A DNA stretch of 64,000 nucleotides. Source: Galbitalea sp. SE-J8 (GTDB taxonomy: Bacteria; Actinomycetota; Actinomycetes; Actinomycetales; Microbacteriaceae). Shown piece by piece: positions 1 through 7,957 of this stretch (positions within the stretch are counted from its first letter, which is position 1; each line of letters starts with the position of its first letter). Under the pieces are notes generated by a model. It saw only the letters and a list, made by a program, of their open reading frames with translations. It was not told the DNA's origin and did not search any database. The translations under genes were made by a program, and so were the position numbers. Location: contig NZ_JAUASV010000011.1 in assembly GCF_030345695.1 (NCBI RefSeq), positions 1-64,000 on the forward strand, written 5' to 3'.

Positions 1-445
1 TCGCGGCGATCACCACCAGGCGAGCCGCGGCATCCGTCAGATCATCCGCGGCGACACTGCTCGAGGGTGCGCCGAGCCCGCTGCCGATCGCGGCCGCGGC
101 CGCGACTCCCACGGTGCCCTCGGCGACCGCTGCCGCGACGGGCGCAAGCCACGGCGACGCGCCGGTCAGGATCGCGCCCGCACCCACCAGTGCCCGGGCG
201 TCGGCGGCCGACACCCCGGCCGTGCGCTGCACGAGCCGGTCGGCGGTGCGCTCGCCCATCCGCTGCGCAAGGCCGGCGTGGCCGCGCTCACGATCCGAAC
301 GCCGCGCGACCTCCGCCGCGACGAGCGCGAGACCACGATCGATCTCACGGCGCACCGCCACCAGCCGGGCCTGCGCGTCGAGCACCTCGTCATCGGACAT
401 GCTCACCAGCCGCGCCGGATCCGGGATCACGAGGTTCGGTGTCAT
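1..445 (-). CDS. DUF222 (13E12-type) protein, probable HNH endonuclease, N-terminal part
   Basis: This is the first 148 codons of a gene that runs off the left edge. The start is the ATG at 445-443, preceded by a GGGGAGGA ribosome binding site. The visible protein has the alanine-rich helical look of DUF222, with GASPWLAPVAAAV and GTVGVAAAAAI. In this family a C-terminal HNH nuclease domain normally follows, but it would lie outside the window. A perfect LexA-like palindrome sits 20 bp upstream of the start. Several 13E12-family genes of Mycobacterium tuberculosis are known to be DNA-damage induced with LexA boxes, so SOS control is plausible. The function of the family is not settled; a mobile or selfish endonuclease is one view. 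Confidence 0.75.
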   Translation of the reverse strand, partial: MTPNLVIPDPARLVSMSDDEVLDAQARLVAVRREIDRGLALVAAEVARRSDRERGHAGLAQRMGERTADRLVQRTAGVSAADARALVGAGAILTGASPWLAPVAAAVAEGTVGVAAAAAIGSGLGAPSSSVAADDLTDAAARLVVIAA

Positions 446-463
446 GACCCCATCCTCCCCAAC

Positions 464-483
464 ACTCGAACACCCGTTCGAGT
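464..483 (-). promoter_or_regulatory. Perfect LexA (SOS) box upstream of the DUF222 gene
   Basis: The sequence ACTCGAACACCCGTTCGAGT is a perfect inverted repeat with 8-bp arms and a 4-bp centre. It contains TCGAAC-N4-GTTCGA, the SOS box form used by LexA in actinobacteria. It lies 20 bp before the ATG of the DUF222 gene, where a bound repressor would block transcription initiation. Confidence 0.75.
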
Positions 484-591
484 CCACGCGAAGAATGTGG
501 AGAACCCCGAAGAACCCCAGCCTGTGGAGAACCCCCACAGACGAGAACCCGCGCCACGCGACGCGTAGCGACGCCGCGGTGGCCAGCGGCA

Positions 592-681
592 GCCACACCA
601 CCACCGGATGCCGGCCACACCACCACCGGCAAGCCGGCCACTCCACGACCGGCAAGCGGGCCACGTCACCACCGGCGATCC
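592..681. repeat. Degenerate tandem repeat, about four units of 22-23 bp
   Basis: Units begin at 592, 614, 637 and 660, each starting GCCAC and containing CACCACCGG or a close variant. The first two units are almost identical and the last two have diverged. Nothing suggests that the repeat is translated. Confidence 0.7.
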
Positions 682-736
682 ACCTCGCTCACTGGATGCG
701 GCGGTCCGGGCCGCCCGGCGGGACGAGCCGACCCCC

Positions 737-788
737 GCTCAGCGCTCCGCGGAGCGCAGGTAGCTCAGCGCTCCGCGGAGCGCAGATA
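737..788. repeat. Tandem duplication of the thioesterase 3' end, each unit with a 16-bp palindrome
   Basis: A 26-bp unit occurs twice in tandem (737-762 and 763-788) with one mismatch. The right copy encodes the last codons and stop of the thioesterase gene; the left copy lies just past the stop. Each unit contains the perfect palindrome GCGCTCCGCGGAGCGC (742-757 and 768-783), so the pair could fold into two hairpins and act as a terminator for the leftward gene. Confidence 0.8.
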
Positions 789-1202
789 GTTCGTCATCCG
801 CACGGTCGAGAGGCGGCGCCCCTCGTCGTCGCGCATGACGATCTCGTGGGTCGCGAGCGTGCGGCCGAGCACGAGCGCCTCGCAGGTGCCCGTCACCCAC
901 CCGCTCGTCACCGAGCGCGAGTGCGTCGCGTTGATCTCGATGCCGACCGCGAAGCGTCCGGGCCCGGCGTGGATGGCCGAGGAGATCGATCCGAGCGACT
1001 CGCCGAGCACGACGTGCGCGCCGCCGTGCAGCAGCCCGATGACCTGCGTGTTGCCCTCGACGGGCATCCGGGCGATCGAGTGCTCGGCCGACAGGGAGAC
1101 GAACTCGATGCCCATCTTCACGGCCAGCTCGCCGCCCGCGGTGGTCACCAGTCGCTCGACGAGCTCGGGGTCCATGTCCGCCGGGAAGGTGGTCATCGGC
1201 AT
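765..1202 (-). CDS. PaaI-like hotdog-fold thioesterase
   Basis: This 145-residue protein has the size and layout of a hotdog-fold acyl-CoA thioesterase of the PaaI/DUF4442 group, which hydrolyses acyl-CoA or aryl-CoA in the cytoplasm. The helix carrying LLHGGAHVVLGESLGS matches the family active-site segment, with the acidic residue (Glu) of the catalytic helix present. The C-terminal half (EINATHSRSVTSGWVTG, then TLATHEIVMRDDEGR) forms the usual beta strands. The start is ATG at 1202 (reading MPMTTF); ATG at 1196 is nearly as good and neither has a strong ribosome binding site. The gene is divergent from polA, with about 60 bp between. The natural substrate cannot be told from sequence. Confidence 0.8.
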   Translation of the reverse strand: MPMTTFPADMDPELVERLVTTAGGELAVKMGIEFVSLSAEHSIARMPVEGNTQVIGLLHGGAHVVLGESLGSISSAIHAGPGRFAVGIEINATHSRSVTSGWVTGTCEALVLGRTLATHEIVMRDDEGRRLSTVRMTNYLRSAER

Positions 1203-1250
1203 CCGTTTCGGCTCGAGATCGGGGCCCGGAGGGCTGTCGGATGCCGCGGC

Positions 1251-1256
1251 TAGGCT
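1251..1256 (+). promoter_or_regulatory. -10 element of leaderless polA promoter
   Basis: TAGGCT ends 6 nt before the polA GTG, so transcription should begin at or next to the start codon. No ribosome binding site is visible, which fits a leaderless mRNA. Confidence 0.6.
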
Positions 1257-1262
1257 GGCTCC

Positions 1263-3935
1263 GTGTCGGACCCCGCCAAGCCTACCCTCCTGCTCGTCGA
1301 CGGCCATTCGCTGGCGTTCCGCGCGTTCTACGCCCTCCCGGTGGACTCGTTCGTCACGCGCGACGGGCAGCACACGAACGCCATCCACGGCTTCATCGCG
1401 ATGCTCATCAACCTGCTCAAGGCCGAGAAGCCGAGCCACATCGCGGTGGCGTTCGACATCTCGCGGTACTCGTTCCGCACCCGGGAGTACGCGGACTACA
1501 AGGGCACCCGCGGCGAGACGCCTCCCGAGTTCGGCGGTCAGGTTCCGCTGCTCGAGGAGGTGCTCAAGGCGATGAGCATCGCGACGCTCTCCAAGGAGGA
1601 CTTCGAGGCCGACGACATCCTCGCGACCCTCGCCCGCCAGGGTGCGGAGCAGGGCTTCCGGGTGCTCGTGGTGTCGGGCGACCGCGACAGCCTGCAGCTC
1701 GTGACCGACGACGTCACGGTGCTCTACCCGAACGTGCGCGGCGTCTCCGAGCTCAAGGTGTACGACCGCGCCGCGGTGATCGAGCGCTACGGCATCGAGC
1801 CGCACCAGTACCCGGAGGTCGCCGCGCTCGTGGGCGAGACGAGCGACAACCTGATCGGCATCGACAAGGTCGGCGAGAAGACCGCCGTGAAGTGGGTGCA
1901 GAAGTACGGCTCGGTCGACGAGATCGTCGCGCACGCCGACGAGATCACCGGCGTCGTCGGCAACAACCTGCGCGAGCAGAAGGAGCGCGCACTGCTCAAC
2001 CGGCGGCTCAACCGGCTCGTCACCGACGTCGTGCTGCCGTACGGCCCCGCCGACCTCGAGCGCGCCGCGATGGACGAGGGCGCCGTGCGGGAGATCTTCG
2101 ACCGGCTGCAGTTCCGCACGCTGCAGGAGCGCGTCATCGCCCTCGCGACCGAGGAGGGCTGGCTCGACGGCGCGAGCGCGTCGCCCGTCGCGACCGTGCG
2201 CGAGAACGTCGAGCCGACCGTGCGCACGCTCGTCGACGAGGAGCTCGCCGGCTGGATCGAACGCGTCACCGACGGCGGCACCCTGCCGCTCGGTCTGCGC
2301 ATCGAGACGATCAACGGACAGCTCACCGGACTCGGCCTGGCCAGTCGCGACGACTCGGCGTTCGTGCCGTGGGCCGCGGACCGTCCCGACTACGCGGCGC
2401 TCGAGAGCTGGCTCGCCTCGGGCGCACCGAAGATCGTGCAGGGCGCGAAGCGCCTCACCCGGGTGCTCGGCGCCGCCGGTCTCGCGATCGGCGGCATCGC
2501 GTTCGACACGAGCCTCGCGACCGCACTGCTGCGCCCCACGGTCAAGGTCGACGACCTCGCGACCCAGGTGTACGACGTGCTCGGCGAGACCCTGCCGCAG
2601 CCCGATCCGAACCAGCTCGTGCCCGAGGCGGATGCGATCAGCCCCGCCACCGAGGCCTGGTACGTCGTGCGGGTTGCCGACGCCCTCACCGAGCGGGTCG
2701 GTGCGGGCACGCGCGTCGTGCTCGACGAGATCGAGCTGCCCCTCGCCCCCGTGCTCGCGCGCATGGAGCTCGACGGCGTCGCGGTCGACCGCCACGGGCT
2801 GCAGGCGCTCTCGGCCGAGCTCGGCGCGACCGCCGAGCAGCTCGCGCAGAGCGCGTACGCCGAGCTCGGCCGCGAGGTGAACCTCGGCAGCCCCAAGCAG
2901 CTGCAGGAGGTGCTCTTCGACCAGCTCGGGATGCCGAAGACGCGCGCCACGAAGACCGGGTACTCCACCGACGCCGGTGCGCTCGCCGACCTGCAGGAGC
3001 AGAGCCCGCATCCGTTCCTCGACCTGCTGCTGCAGCACCGCGACGCGACGAAGATCAAGCAGATCACGGATGCGATCGAGAAGGCGGTCGCCGCCGACGG
3101 CCGCGTGCACACCACCTACGACCAGACCGGCGCGGCGACCGGGCGGGTCTCGTCGAACGATCCCAACCTGCAGAACATCCCGATCCGCACCGAGGTCGGC
3201 CGCCGCATCCGGGGCGCGTTCGTGCCGGGCCCGGGCTTCGAGACGCTGCTCACCGCCGACTACTCGCAGATCGAGATGCGCATCATGGCGCACCTGTCGG
3301 GCGACGAGGGGCTCATCGCGGCGTTCACGGCGGGGGAGGACCTGCACCGCTTCGTCGGCGCGCGCGTGTTCGGCGTCGACCCGGCGGATGTCACCCCGGC
3401 GATGCGCACGAAGGTCAAGGCGATGTCGTACGGCCTCGCCTACGGCCTCAGCGCGTTCGGGCTCTCCAAGCAGCTGCGCATCGAGACCGCGGAGGCGCGC
3501 GAGCTGATGACCGACTACTTCGCCCGGTTCGGCGCCGTGCGCGACTACCTGCGCAACGTCGTCGAGCAGGCGCGCGTCGACGGCTACACCGAGACGATCT
3601 TCGGCCGCCGCCGGCCGTTCCCCGATCTGTCGAGCCCGAACCGCGTGCTGCGCGAGAACGCCGAGCGGCAGGCGCTCAACTCGCCGATCCAGGGCTCGGC
3701 GGCCGACATCATCAAGCGCGCCATGATCGGCGTCGACGCGGATCTGCGCGCGCAGGGCCTCGCCTCGCGGCTGCTGCTGCAGGTGCACGACGAGCTCGTG
3801 CTCGAGGTCGCGGACGGCGAGCTCGACGCGCTGCGGGCGATCGTCGTCGACCGGATGTCGCACGCGGCCGACCTCACGGTGCCGCTCGACGTGCAGGTCG
3901 GCACCGGGCCGAACTGGGACGCCGCCGGCCACTGA
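1263..3935 (+). CDS. polA: DNA polymerase I
   Basis: PolA fills gaps in repair and removes Okazaki primers. The 890-residue protein starts at GTG 1263. The N-terminal 300 residues are the 5'-3' exonuclease domain (LLLVDGHSLAFRAFYAL, VSGDRDSLQLV, GVGEKTA-type helix-hairpin-helix). The polymerase domain carries motif A (LLTADYSQIEMR, about residue 665), motif B (KVKAMSYGLAYGLSAFG, about 720) and motif C (LLLQVHDELVLEV, about 840). The middle 3'-5' exonuclease-like domain lacks the usual acidic residues: the first reads LGLRIET where FDTET is expected, and the KYD motif reads KRLTR. It is therefore probably not a proofreader, as in other actinobacteria. The gene is monocistronic and its promoter is leaderless. 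Confidence 0.98.
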   Translation: MSDPAKPTLLLVDGHSLAFRAFYALPVDSFVTRDGQHTNAIHGFIAMLINLLKAEKPSHIAVAFDISRYSFRTREYADYKGTRGETPPEFGGQVPLLEEVLKAMSIATLSKEDFEADDILATLARQGAEQGFRVLVVSGDRDSLQLVTDDVTVLYPNVRGVSELKVYDRAAVIERYGIEPHQYPEVAALVGETSDNLIGIDKVGEKTAVKWVQKYGSVDEIVAHADEITGVVGNNLREQKERALLNRRLNRLVTDVVLPYGPADLERAAMDEGAVREIFDRLQFRTLQERVIALATEEGWLDGASASPVATVRENVEPTVRTLVDEELAGWIERVTDGGTLPLGLRIETINGQLTGLGLASRDDSAFVPWAADRPDYAALESWLASGAPKIVQGAKRLTRVLGAAGLAIGGIAFDTSLATALLRPTVKVDDLATQVYDVLGETLPQPDPNQLVPEADAISPATEAWYVVRVADALTERVGAGTRVVLDEIELPLAPVLARMELDGVAVDRHGLQALSAELGATAEQLAQSAYAELGREVNLGSPKQLQEVLFDQLGMPKTRATKTGYSTDAGALADLQEQSPHPFLDLLLQHRDATKIKQITDAIEKAVAADGRVHTTYDQTGAATGRVSSNDPNLQNIPIRTEVGRRIRGAFVPGPGFETLLTADYSQIEMRIMAHLSGDEGLIAAFTAGEDLHRFVGARVFGVDPADVTPAMRTKVKAMSYGLAYGLSAFGLSKQLRIETAEARELMTDYFARFGAVRDYLRNVVEQARVDGYTETIFGRRRPFPDLSSPNRVLRENAERQALNSPIQGSAADIIKRAMIGVDADLRAQGLASRLLLQVHDELVLEVADGELDALRAIVVDRMSHAADLTVPLDVQVGTGPNWDAAGH

Positions 3936-3975
3936 TCTCGCGGGCGGCGCCCGAGCCGGGGCGACCCGGACACGC

Positions 3976-4059
3976 TCGGACATCGCATGTCCGAATGAAC
4001 TTGACACTCGGACACAAACGGGCCAACCTGGGACCGATCCCACAGGAGTGGGTGTCCGA
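3976..4059 (+). promoter_or_regulatory. Promoter and DeoR-type operators of the hexitol PTS operon
   Basis: A perfect dyad, TCGGACAT-CGC-ATGTCCGA, lies at 3976-3994. Two more copies of the half-site follow, TCGGACA at 4008-4014 and its complement TGTCCGA at 4053-4059. A TTGACA -35 hexamer (4001-4006) sits between the dyad and the second half-site, with a weak -10 such as CAACCT (4024-4029). Operators flank the promoter, so autoregulation by the adjacent DeoR-family protein is the simplest reading. Confidence 0.7.
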
Positions 4060-4081
4060 AGGCCGAGCGACGAGGGTCGGG

Positions 4082-4843
4082 ATGTACGCACCGGAGCGCC
4101 ACGCGCAGATCGTGGAGACCGCCAGGTCCCGCGGCCGCGTCGAGGTGACGGAGCTCGCCCGCGACCTCTCGGTGACCCCCGAGACCGTGCGGCGAGACCT
4201 CACCGCGCTCGAGCGCCGAGGCGTCGTCCGCCGCGTGCACGGCGGCGCGATCCCGGTCGAGCGGCTCGGCTTCGAGCCCGCCGTCGCCGACCGCGAGACG
4301 CAGCACGCCTCGCAGAAGGACCGCATCGCCCGCGCGGCCCTCGACGAGCTGCCCGACGGCGGATCGATCGTGCTCGACGCCGGCACGACCACGGCACGGA
4401 TGGCGCAGCTGCTGCCCGACGACCGCGAGCTCACCGTCGTCACCCACTCGATCCCGGTCGCGACCGCGCTCATGAACCGCCGCAACATCACCCTGCACCT
4501 GCTCGGCGGCGTCGTGCGCCCGCGCACGCTCGCCGCGGTCGGGGAGTGGACCCGGGCCCAGGCCGCCGAGTTCTTCGCCGACGTCTCGTTCATGGGCATG
4601 AACGCCGTGAGCGTCGAGCGCGGCCTGACGACGCCCGATGTCGCCGAGGCGGCGATCAAGCGCGCGCTCATCCAGGCCGCGCGCCGTACGGTCGTGCTCG
4701 CCGACCACACCAAGTTCGGCCGCGAGGACTTCGCCCGCGTCGCACCGCTCAGCGCGGTCGACACGATCGTGACGGATGCCGGACTCGACGCCGAGCTCGC
4801 CGAGGACATCGAGAACTGCGGACCCCGGGTGGTGCTGGTGTGA
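4082..4843 (+). CDS. DeoR/GlpR-family transcriptional repressor of the PTS operon
   Basis: This 253-residue regulator has the DeoR signature helix-turn-helix at about residues 20-57 (VTELARDLSVTPETVRRDL followed by ERRGVVRRVHGGA). A sugar-phosphate-binding DeoR C-domain follows, with DAGTTTARMAQLL and the late ADHTKFG motif. DeoR proteins of this type release DNA on binding a phosphorylated sugar intermediate. ATG 4082 was chosen because GAGGG lies 5 nt upstream; an in-frame GTG at 4052 has its AGGAG only 3 nt away. The stop overlaps the start of the PfkB gene (GTGA), indicating translational coupling. The ligand is probably a phosphosugar made from the imported hexitol, such as fructose 6-phosphate or fructose 1-phosphate (inference). 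Confidence 0.9.
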   Translation: MYAPERHAQIVETARSRGRVEVTELARDLSVTPETVRRDLTALERRGVVRRVHGGAIPVERLGFEPAVADRETQHASQKDRIARAALDELPDGGSIVLDAGTTTARMAQLLPDDRELTVVTHSIPVATALMNRRNITLHLLGGVVRPRTLAAVGEWTRAQAAEFFADVSFMGMNAVSVERGLTTPDVAEAAIKRALIQAARRTVVLADHTKFGREDFARVAPLSAVDTIVTDAGLDAELAEDIENCGPRVVLV

Positions 4844-5793
4844 TCGTCACCCTGACCCTCAATCCGAGCCTGGACCGCACGCTCGAGGTCGAGTCCCTCG
4901 ACCGCGGAGCGATCCTGCGCACCGGCACGCCGAGCCTCGACGCGGGCGGCAAGGGCGTCAACGTGACGCGCGCGCTCGCGGCCAACGGCATCCCGAGCGT
5001 CGCCGTCGTGCCGGTCGGCGGCCTCGAGGGCGCGGAGCTCGTGCGCCTGCTCGAACGCGACGGCGTCGAGGCGCGCACCGTGCCGGTCGCCACGCGCACC
5101 CGCTCCAACATCGCGCTCGTCGAGCCCGACGGCACCGTCACGAAGATCAACGAGCCCGGCTCGCCCGTGACCGACGCCGAGCTCGGGGCGCTCGTCGCGG
5201 CGGTCGTCGCGGTCACCGGGGCGAACGACTGGGTCGTCGTGAGCGGCAGCCTCGCGCCGGGAACGGATGTCGCGCAGCTCGCGACGGTCACGACGGCCGT
5301 GACCGCGGCGGGCGCCCACCTCGCGGTGGACACCAGCGGCGACGCGCTGCGCGCCGCCGTCGAGGTGGCACCGCGCCTCGTGAAGCCCAACCGGGAGGAG
5401 CTCGGCGACCTGATCGGCCGGGACCTCGGCTCGATCGCCGAGGTCGTCGAGGCGGCCGAGTGGGTGCGCGACGCGGGCGTCGAGCAGGTGCTCGTCTCGC
5501 TCGGCGCCGACGGCGCCGTGCTCGTCACCCCCGACGGCGTGATCGTCGGCGAGTCGACGGTCGTCGTGCCGCGCAGCGCGGTCGGCGCCGGCGACTGCTT
5601 CCTCGCCGGCTACCTCCAGCGTCTCGAACGCGATCCGGCCGATCCGGCCAGCGCGCTCCTCGATGCCCTCGCCTGGGGCGCCGCCGCCGCGGCGCTCCCG
5701 GGAACGTCGGTCCCCGCGCCCGCGGAGATCGCCCGTGCAGACGTCCGGCTGGTGCGGCGACCAGACCCGGATCGGCCGCTCCTGACCGGCTAG
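4840..5793 (+). CDS. PfkB-family hexose-phosphate kinase (1-phosphofructokinase type)
   Basis: The 317-residue kinase has the full set of PfkB motifs: TLNPSLDRTLEV at the N terminus, GGKGVNVTRALAANG for sugar-phosphate binding, SGSLAPG, KPNREEL, and VGAGDCFLAGY with the catalytic Asp and anion hole. The family includes 1-phosphofructokinase (FruK), tagatose-6-phosphate kinase (LacC) and 6-phosphofructokinase II. The start is GTG 4840, overlapping the regulator stop by 4 nt. In this operon, with a mannitol-type PTS and a polyol dehydrogenase, phosphorylating the dehydrogenase product (fructose 6-phosphate or a tagatose analogue) to the bisphosphate makes metabolic sense. The exact substrate is an inference. 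Confidence 0.9.
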   Translation: MIVTLTLNPSLDRTLEVESLDRGAILRTGTPSLDAGGKGVNVTRALAANGIPSVAVVPVGGLEGAELVRLLERDGVEARTVPVATRTRSNIALVEPDGTVTKINEPGSPVTDAELGALVAAVVAVTGANDWVVVSGSLAPGTDVAQLATVTTAVTAAGAHLAVDTSGDALRAAVEVAPRLVKPNREELGDLIGRDLGSIAEVVEAAEWVRDAGVEQVLVSLGADGAVLVTPDGVIVGESTVVVPRSAVGAGDCFLAGYLQRLERDPADPASALLDALAWGAAAAALPGTSVPAPAEIARADVRLVRRPDPDRPLLTG

Positions 5794-5859
5794 CTCCACC
5801 CCCGCCCACCGAACAACCCGAATCCGATACCGATCCCTCGTTACGAAGGAGTACCGCAG

Positions 5860-7119
5860 ATGTCCGCTTATACCCCGCCCGTCACCGGCACGGGAGGCCG
5901 CGCGCGCGTCCAGCGCGCCGGCGCGTTCCTCGCCGGCATGGTGATGCCGAACCTCGGGGCGTTCATCGCCTTCGGCCTCATCACCGCCCTGTTCATCGAC
6001 ACCGGCTGGGTCAACTACGCCACGGGTCACGTCGTCGACGGCAAGCCCGTGGACACGCTGACCTGGACCACCCAGATCGCGACCGTCGTCGGACCGCTCA
6101 TCAACATCCTGGTGCCGATCCTCATCGGCTACACCGGCGGCAAGAACGTCTACGAGACGCGCGGAGCGGTCGTCGGCGCCGTCGCGACGATCGGCGTCAT
6201 GCTCGCGCCCGTCGCGCTGCAGCTCACGCCGATCTCGCTCAACGGCGAGGAGACCACCGCACCGGCCAGCATCGCCGAGATCGGTCCGGCGATCCTCGGC
6301 GCGTTCGTCGTCGGCCCGCTCGCGGCCTGGTTGCTCAAGAAGTGGGACAGCGTCATCGCGGGCAAGATCCGCGGCGGCTTCGAGATGCTCGTCGACAACT
6401 TCTCCGCGGGCATCATCGGCGGCATCCTGGCGATCTTCGGCATCTACGTCGTCGGCCCGCTCACCTACTGGCTCACCCAGGGCATCGGCTGGCTCGTCAA
6501 CGAGCTCGTGAAGATCCACCTGCTGCCGGTCGTCTCGATCCTCGTCGAGCCCGCGAAGGTGCTGTTCCTCAACAACGCCATCAACCACGGCGTGTTCACC
6601 CCGATCGGCTCGGAGCAGGCCGGCCAGGCCGGCCAGTCGATCCTGTTCATGATCGAGTCGAACCCCGGCCCGGGCCTCGGCATCCTCACCGCGATGCTGC
6701 TGTTCGGCCCGCGCGCCGTGCGCCCGACCGTGCCCGCCGCCATGGTCGTGCACTTCCTCGGCGGCATCCACGAGATCTACTTCCCCTACGTGCTCATGAA
6801 GCCGATCCTCGTCATCGCGGCGATCGCCGGCGGCGCGACGGGCGTGCTGTGGGAGTCGATCTTCGGGCTCGGCCTGCGCGCGCCCGCGTCACCTGGCAGC
6901 ATCATCGCGTGGCTGTTCGTGTCGCCGCCGAATGAGATCCTGCTCATCGTCATCGGCGTCATCCTGTCCGCCGCGGTCTCGGCCGTCGTCGGCTTCCTGC
7001 TCCTCGGCTTCGGCCGCCGGGAGAAGGAGGAGGGCAGCGCGTCCGACCTCGAGGCCGCGCGCGCCCAGAGCGCCGCGAACAAGGCCGCGAGCAAGAATCA
7101 GCCGACCGCCTCGGCGTAA
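5860..7119 (+). CDS. mtlA: PTS mannitol-type transporter subunit EIIC
   Basis: This 419-residue membrane protein is the EIIC channel that carries hexitol across the membrane as it is phosphorylated. It matches the EIIC part of E. coli MtlA closely in its landmarks: GAFLAGMVMPNLGAFIAFG near the N terminus, LIGYTGGKNVYETRG, FEMLVDNFSAGIIGGILAI, VEPAKVLFLNNAINHGVF and HFLGGIHEIYFPYVLMKP. The EIIB and EIIA domains fused in E. coli are separate genes downstream. The last 45 residues are a charged, alanine-rich cytoplasmic tail. A GAAGGAG ribosome binding site precedes the ATG. Mannitol is the best guess for the substrate; another hexitol is possible because the downstream dehydrogenase is not a typical MtlD. 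Confidence 0.92.
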   Translation: MSAYTPPVTGTGGRARVQRAGAFLAGMVMPNLGAFIAFGLITALFIDTGWVNYATGHVVDGKPVDTLTWTTQIATVVGPLINILVPILIGYTGGKNVYETRGAVVGAVATIGVMLAPVALQLTPISLNGEETTAPASIAEIGPAILGAFVVGPLAAWLLKKWDSVIAGKIRGGFEMLVDNFSAGIIGGILAIFGIYVVGPLTYWLTQGIGWLVNELVKIHLLPVVSILVEPAKVLFLNNAINHGVFTPIGSEQAGQAGQSILFMIESNPGPGLGILTAMLLFGPRAVRPTVPAAMVVHFLGGIHEIYFPYVLMKPILVIAAIAGGATGVLWESIFGLGLRAPASPGSIIAWLFVSPPNEILLIVIGVILSAAVSAVVGFLLLGFGRREKEEGSASDLEAARAQSAANKAASKNQPTASA

Positions 7120-7164
7120 TCTGCCCAGCATCCGTTCATCCAGCACCTCTCTAAGGAGAACACC

Positions 7165-7473
7165 ATGGCCACTCTCGACGGCTCCAGCGTCAAGAAGCTC
7201 ATCGTCGCGTGCGACGCGGGCATGGGGTCGAGCGTCATGCTCGCCTCGACGCTCAAGAAGCAGCTGAAGGGGAACGACGTGATCGTCGAGCACTCGCCCG
7301 TCGCCACCATCCCGCAGGACGCGGATGTCGTGGTCACCCAGGCGAGCCTCGCCGACCGCGCGCGCGGCGTGGTGCCGAACGTGCCCGTGGTGCCGTTCAA
7401 CCTCTTCCTCGGCGACCCCGCCGTGACGCGGGTGGTCAAGGCCATCCAGTCCGGCGACTCGATCGAGGTGTGA
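7165..7473 (+). CDS. PTS mannitol-type EIIB
   Basis: The 102-residue EIIB passes phosphate from EIIA to the incoming sugar. The phosphocysteine is Cys16 in LIVACDAGMGSSVML, the motif typical of mannitol EIIB. An AAGGAG ribosome binding site lies in front of the ATG. In many bacteria this domain is fused to EIIC; here a 45-bp gap separates the genes. It is followed after 2 bp by the EIIA gene. Confidence 0.93.
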   Translation: MATLDGSSVKKLIVACDAGMGSSVMLASTLKKQLKGNDVIVEHSPVATIPQDADVVVTQASLADRARGVVPNVPVVPFNLFLGDPAVTRVVKAIQSGDSIEV

Positions 7474-7475
7474 CG

Positions 7476-7949
7476 ATGTCGGAGACCACCACGCCCCTCA
7501 CCGATCTGCTCGCGGAGTCCTCCATCCAGCTCGACGCGCACGCGTCGAGCAAGGAGGACGCCGTCGAGCAGGCCGGCGCCGCGCTGCTCGCGGCCGGCGC
7601 GATCGATGCGAGCTACATCGACGCGATGCTGCAGCGCGAGGCATCCGTCTCCACCTTCGTCGGCGAGGGGGTCGCCATCCCGCACGGCACCCTCGCCGGC
7701 AAGGAGGCGGTCAAGCGCGACGCGCTCGTGCTGCTGCGGTTCCCCGACGGGGTCGACTGGGACGGCAACGAGGTGAAGATCGCGATCGGCATCGCGGCCA
7801 AGGGCAACGGGCACATCGCCCTGCTCTCGCAGCTCGCGTCGATCCTGCTCGAGCCCGAGAAGGCGGCCGCGCTGCGCGAGGCCACGACCACGCAGGCGGT
7901 GTACGAACTCCTCGCGAGCGAGGACGACGACGACGACGCGAACGGCTAG
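7476..7949 (+). CDS. PTS mannitol/fructose-type EIIA
   Basis: The 157-residue EIIA of the mannitol/fructose class accepts phosphate from HPr on His70, within VGEGVAIPHGTLAGKEAV. The C-terminal part (GNGHIALLSQLASILLEPEKA) also fits the family. The protein ends in a run of acidic residues (EDDDDDANG). The ATG lies 2 bp after the EIIB stop and the next gene starts 8 bp after its stop, so the three are surely co-transcribed. Confidence 0.93.
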   Translation: MSETTTPLTDLLAESSIQLDAHASSKEDAVEQAGAALLAAGAIDASYIDAMLQREASVSTFVGEGVAIPHGTLAGKEAVKRDALVLLRFPDGVDWDGNEVKIAIGIAAKGNGHIALLSQLASILLEPEKAAALREATTTQAVYELLASEDDDDDANG

Positions 7950-7957
7950 CCGCACGC

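Larger units (their letters stand above)
446..764. other. Intergenic region with SOS box, stop-end repeats and a minisatellite
   Basis: This stretch of about 320 bp between the thioesterase and the DUF222 gene shows no convincing coding capacity. From the DUF222 side it holds the LexA-like box (464-483), two copies of TGTGGAGAACCC (496-507 and 523-534), a run of about four degenerate 22-23 bp tandem units (592-681), and a duplicate of the thioesterase 3' end (737-762). Confidence 0.6.

Noticed and set aside
496-534. Two TGTGGAGAA sites resembling DnaA boxes
   Set aside because: Each differs from TGTGGATAA or TGTGGACAA, only two occur, and no origin genes (dnaA, dnaN) are nearby.
1241-4081. 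Plus-strand open frame continuing upstream of the DeoR gene through polA
   Set aside because: It is an out-of-frame shadow of polA; the real regulator starts at 4082 with its own ribosome binding site.
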